From assembly GCF_031177825.1 (NCBI RefSeq), contig NZ_JAPSKE010000004.1, positions 124,001 to 188,000 on the forward strand: a stretch of DNA of 64,000 nucleotides, read 5' to 3'. The DNA is from Paenibacillus sp. GTDB lineage: Bacteria > Bacillota > Bacilli > Paenibacillales > YIM-B00363. The stretch's first letter is position 1; every line of letters starts with the position of its first letter. The position numbers and the translations under genes were made by a program. This document shows positions 61,391-64,000 of the stretch, one piece after another. The notes below the pieces were generated by a model. It searched no databases. It had not been told where the DNA came from and saw only the letters and a program-made list of their open reading frames with translations.

Positions 61391-61415
61391 AAAGGAGAGG
61401 ACTCGTCCTCTCCTT
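61391..61415. terminator. Hairpin between converging tetR and kinase-like genes
   Basis: AAGGAGAGGA and TCCTCTCCTT arms with a four-base loop, two bases after the tetR stop. AT-rich flank gives T-rich 3' sequence on the minus strand. Confidence 0.72.
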
Positions 61416-61427
61416 GGCTTCGGCAAC

Positions 61428-61967
61428 TTACTTAATCCCCGTATATATAAACCTTGGGTCCGTTGCCATTTCCTCGGCGAGTTCTTCTGCCCGCTTGCGG
61501 TCGGCGTCCAGCAAGAACGGCCCGTTGCCCCGCGACGTCTTCAGCTTATTCAGCAGGAAGAGCGAACGGTTGATATATTGCTCGTCGCCTCGTTGGCGGA
61601 GTCGTCCCATCAGAGTGTCCGGTTCCGCGTGCAACACGGCATAGCGAAGCGTAACGTCGACATCAGACAGTTGGCCGCGGAACCACTCAAGCTCCTCCTC
61701 GACGACGAAGTCGATGACCACGTCGAGCCCATGACCGAGCAAATTGCGCGTCACCGCGACGATATTCAACCATGCCAGCCGAAGCCGTTCCTCCCAGGGC
61801 GGTTCGGTCTCCCCTCGGTAGATATGTAGCAAGAGATCGCCCTCTATAAGTGCGCATTGCTTCATCGCGTTAGCCAGCGACTTGGACACGGTCGATTTCC
61901 CAACGCCGAGCGGACCGGAAATGAGATAGACAGCTGCTGGTTTTTTATTATTCGACAAGGGGATCAA
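61428..61967 (-). CDS. P-loop ATP-binding protein, kinase-like
   Basis: A 179-residue cytosolic protein: Walker A ISGPLGVGKSTVSKSLANAM (about residues 16-35) and Walker-B-like DVVIDFVVE. It resembles small-molecule kinases of the AAA_33 type, as at 1933. Its ATG overlaps by four bases the end of the DUF218 remnant upstream, which suggests these were once a pair. Confidence 0.83.
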   Translation of the reverse strand: MIPLSNNKKPAAVYLISGPLGVGKSTVSKSLANAMKQCALIEGDLLLHIYRGETEPPWEERLRLAWLNIVAVTRNLLGHGLDVVIDFVVEEELEWFRGQLSDVDVTLRYAVLHAEPDTLMGRLRQRGDEQYINRSLFLLNKLKTSRGNGPFLLDADRKRAEELAEEMATDPRFIYTGIK

Positions 61968-62418
61968 CTCCTCTGCCTTCCATTACCGCCTGACCCAAGA
62001 CGGTAAATCGCAGGTCTGAAATATTTACCGACCTTCTCAAGCTCGTTCATGACGTAGCTTATTTTCGTTTCATCAAGAAACCAGTTGTCTTTAGATGTCC
62101 CTGTTTTATCAATGACTGGACTTACGTAAAAAACCGTCTCCCTCGGAAAAACAAATTGGTAGGTTAATTCCGTAGGAACTCCCACTCTGTTGTTTCTACA
62201 TTCGGTGTCGAACCTCCCGAAGGCAAAAGATACGGAGCAATCCCCTGGCGATATAACATTGCAGCTCTTTCCATGAGTTGCGGATGACTCGCGCCGGGTA
62301 TTAAAATGACATCCGACTTCTTGATCTCCGTTTCAAAAAACATAAAGTCACTGATGCAATCAAACGGGAAAGACATCCGAAGACCTCCTCTGTTACAACA
62401 GATCCCATTATAATCCAT
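61964..62418 (-). pseudogene. DUF218 (YdcF/ElyC-like) gene with internal deletion
   Basis: The first part (62418 to 62164) reads SDVILIPGASHPQLMERAAM and LYRQGIAPYLLPSGGSTPNV up to EWEFLRN then a stop. The second (62185 to 61964), in another frame, reads TYQFVFPRETVFYVSPVIDK and NWFLDETKISYVMNELEKVG. Both ends match the YdcF/DUF218 family, which has about 200-220 residues. The middle 80 residues, including the conserved His/Arg centre, are gone and the frame is shifted. Confidence 0.85.
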
Positions 62419-62501
62419 GTCTGCAGTAAGATGCTATTGAGCATGAATCATAAACCATAACAATCTGCAATAAACTTACACAAAACTAATCCGAACGGAG
62501 C

Positions 62502-63377
62502 GTGAGCGTAGTGTCCGCCAAAGCGCCTTTGTCCCCGTGGAACGAGCACTTGTTTTGGATTGGGATCCTAGAGGATCATGCGGTGTTCGTCATCGACCAT
62601 CTATCGGCAAGGGAAACCCGCTGGGCGGAAGCGGCCCAAGGGTACGTTCAGGCTTTCGGACAGCTGCGCACGCAGCTCCAGACATTGAATCCTACACTCC
62701 CTGTCGACGACGAAGGGTTGATCGACTTCGCTCGCAATGCACAGCGCGTAGCTCATGGCTACTACCGATTCGAGGGAGAGTTGCAGCGTCTACGGATTCG
62801 CAATGCCATTGATCTCCAGCTGATGCCGGTCTATTTCAACGGAACCCTGCTTGAAAATGAGGAGTACCTTCGTATCCTCGGTTATTACGTTAATGGCAAA
62901 CCTTATCCGCCGAAGCCGCTTCACGCCTTGCTCGATATGTGGTTGGAGGATCAGCTCGGGCATGCGATATTGTTGTACGATCATATTGATCCCACGGAGC
63001 TGCCTACGTTACAGCAAACGCGCACCTTTATCGATGCGTTCCAAGCGCATATGGCAAAAAACCGCGCGATCGGCGGCTTCTTGCGATTTACCCCGCCTGG
63101 CTTCCCCGTGCAACGCAAGTTTGCGGTCGACGTGTCGGTCGCTTCATTAGCGTTCTATTCATTCGTGGAACGAACGATCGAGCGGTTTCGTCACGATGAG
63201 CTCCTCGGCAGACTCACTTTACGTTTCCTCGAACATCATCTGCCCGAAACATGTTATTTCCTTTACCAACTCTCCCGCTTCGATCCGCGCATCATTCCGC
63301 CTGAAACCTGTTATTTGTGGAAGCCGAACGTTCCGAATCATGAATCGCAGAGAACTTCAAGAATACATCGCGCTTGA
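62502..63377 (+). CDS. DUF2935 family protein
   Basis: A 291-residue protein with two DUF2935-type helical repeats. It opens WNEHLFWIGILEDHAVFVID (metal-site His and Glu), and the second half has MWLEDQLGHAILLYDHIDPT and FLEHHLPETCYFL. Bacillus homologues exist; the function is not established and metal binding in ferritin-like bundles is plausible. Start is either a GTG at 62502 or a GTG three codons later with GGAG at a better distance. It overlaps the converging EamA gene by 21 bases. Confidence 0.86.
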   Translation: MSVVSAKAPLSPWNEHLFWIGILEDHAVFVIDHLSARETRWAEAAQGYVQAFGQLRTQLQTLNPTLPVDDEGLIDFARNAQRVAHGYYRFEGELQRLRIRNAIDLQLMPVYFNGTLLENEEYLRILGYYVNGKPYPPKPLHALLDMWLEDQLGHAILLYDHIDPTELPTLQQTRTFIDAFQAHMAKNRAIGGFLRFTPPGFPVQRKFAVDVSVASLAFYSFVERTIERFRHDELLGRLTLRFLEHHLPETCYFLYQLSRFDPRIIPPETCYLWKPNVPNHESQRTSRIHRA

Positions 63378-64000
63378 CCGCGAGAGCCGGAGTTTATGCA
63401 GCTCGGGCAGCGCCACGCCGATGAGCACGACGATCACGCCGATCCACTGCAGTCCGCTTACTTGCTCGCGAAGCACGAACGAAGACATGAGAACCGCCAC
63501 CGGAAGTTCGGCCGCGCCGATGATGCCCGCCATCCCGCCGCCGATGTGCGGTACGCCGAACGCGAACAACACGGGCGGTATGAATGCTCCGAAGAAGCCG
63601 AGCAGCAAGCCGAACGCTAGAAGCTGACTCCAGATCAATCCGTTGAAGAGGAACGTCGGCGGAAACAAGATGCACAGCAGGAGCAGGGCGCCGGTTACCA
63701 TCCAAGCGCTCCGGTATACCGGATGAGCGGCCGGCACGGCCTTGCCGCTAAACAGGACGAACAGCGAGTAGCTTACCGCCGACATCATGCCTAGCGCGGT
63801 CCCCCATACGTTGAATTCGGTTAGCCCCTGCTCTAGGAAACCCGCGGCAAGTAGCGTTCCGCCGAATAGGACCAGCAGCGTCAGCAGCGTTACTTTATCG
63901 GGACGCCGGCGCTTGGCCGCCGCTTGGATCAGCACGCTGATCCAGGTGAACTGGAATAACAAGACGATGGCCAGCGATGCAGGAATGTATCGCAGCGATT
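63357..64000 (-). CDS. EamA/DMT family transporter, cut by the window edge
   Basis: The C-terminal 214 codons of a drug/metabolite transporter. The frame is open to the window's right edge, so the start lies beyond 64000. Six to seven membrane segments are seen, including GGGMAGIIGAAELPVAVLMS and VSGLQWIGVIVVLIGVALPE, the typical second EamA repeat. Substrate unknown. Its 3' end overlaps the DUF2935 gene's 3' end. Confidence 0.9.
   Translation of the reverse strand, partial: SLRYIPASLAIVLLFQFTWISVLIQAAAKRRRPDKVTLLTLLVLFGGTLLAAGFLEQGLTEFNVWGTALGMMSAVSYSLFVLFSGKAVPAAHPVYRSAWMVTGALLLLCILFPPTFLFNGLIWSQLLAFGLLLGFFGAFIPPVLFAFGVPHIGGGMAGIIGAAELPVAVLMSSFVLREQVSGLQWIGVIVVLIGVALPELHKLRLSRSSAMYS

Noticed and set aside
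1..64000. CRISPR array, toxin-antitoxin pair, rRNA or riboswitch
   Set aside because: No regularly spaced repeats, rRNA stretches or known riboswitch cores were noticed. The small gene pairs here have better explanations.

Overview
The window looks like an accessory stretch of a Paenibacillaceae chromosome (Paenibacillus or Cohnella type). This is inferred from gene content: copper-amine-oxidase-like stalk domains on secreted proteins, a FIMAH-ended heparinase-type lyase with an Lpl-like ABC importer and a membrane-bound AraC regulator, a CBO0543 membrane protein, a YolD-like protein, DUF4871 and DUF2935 proteins, and Zur boxes of Bacillus type. Base composition is mixed, roughly balanced to GC-rich. 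I see no rRNA, intact tRNA, CRISPR array, intact insertion sequence or prophage.

Layout. 0.2-8.5 kb is a patchwork of single small genes (SDR oxidoreductase, cut-down AraC regulator, P-loop kinase-like protein, three GNAT acetyltransferases, DHA2-type MFS exporter, low-molecular-weight phosphatase, broken UvrA paralogue, GrpB). 8.5-12.2 kb is the most unusual locus: an ECF-like sigma factor fused to a large C-terminal domain, followed in one operon by two free-standing homologues of that domain and grpB. 12.4-16.4 kb holds an LRR protein, an RCC1-repeat protein, two AHSA1/SRPBCC genes (one broken) and a YwqG-like protein. 16.6-19.1 kb is a polysaccharide O-acylation pair (SGNH-like plus MBOAT). 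19.2-32.2 kb is mixed: several gene remnants, a secreted DUF5050 protein, a TetR-controlled MFS operon, an enolase-superfamily enzyme, Zur-controlled ribosomal protein L33, LysR/TehA and a DUF4871 lipoprotein. 32.4-43.0 kb is a polysaccharide-use locus: 1563-residue heparinase-type lyase, solute-binding lipoprotein, two permeases and an AraC sensor-regulator, all on the minus strand. 43.2-54.1 kb is another patchwork, including a WYL regulator beside a solute-binding protein with no export signal, a BlaI/BlaR1-like pair with clear operators, and an ArsR-VOC pair. 54.3-60.5 kb is a six-gene, Zur-controlled metallophore or metal transport operon with the gene order of cntABCDFE but no CntKLM synthesis genes in view. 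60.7-64 kb holds a TetR regulator, a kinase-like protein, a broken DUF218 gene, a DUF2935 gene and a cut-off EamA transporter.

How parts work together. Zinc starvation should relieve Zur at three boxes: one on rpmG (a zinc-sparing L33) and two around the promoter of the cnt-like operon. The heparinase locus would cut a uronate-containing polymer outside the cell, import the products and induce itself through its AraC sensor. The sigma-fusion operon suggests a sensing domain tied directly to a transcription factor, with the free copies as partners or competitors.

At least eight gene remnants (UvrA-like, AHSA1, unknown ORF at 19.3 kb, DHA2 C-terminus, aminoglycoside phosphotransferase, HIT, DUF218, and possibly the AraC at 1.1 kb) show steady gene gain and decay here. 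All assignments are from reading the sequence; no database search was run.
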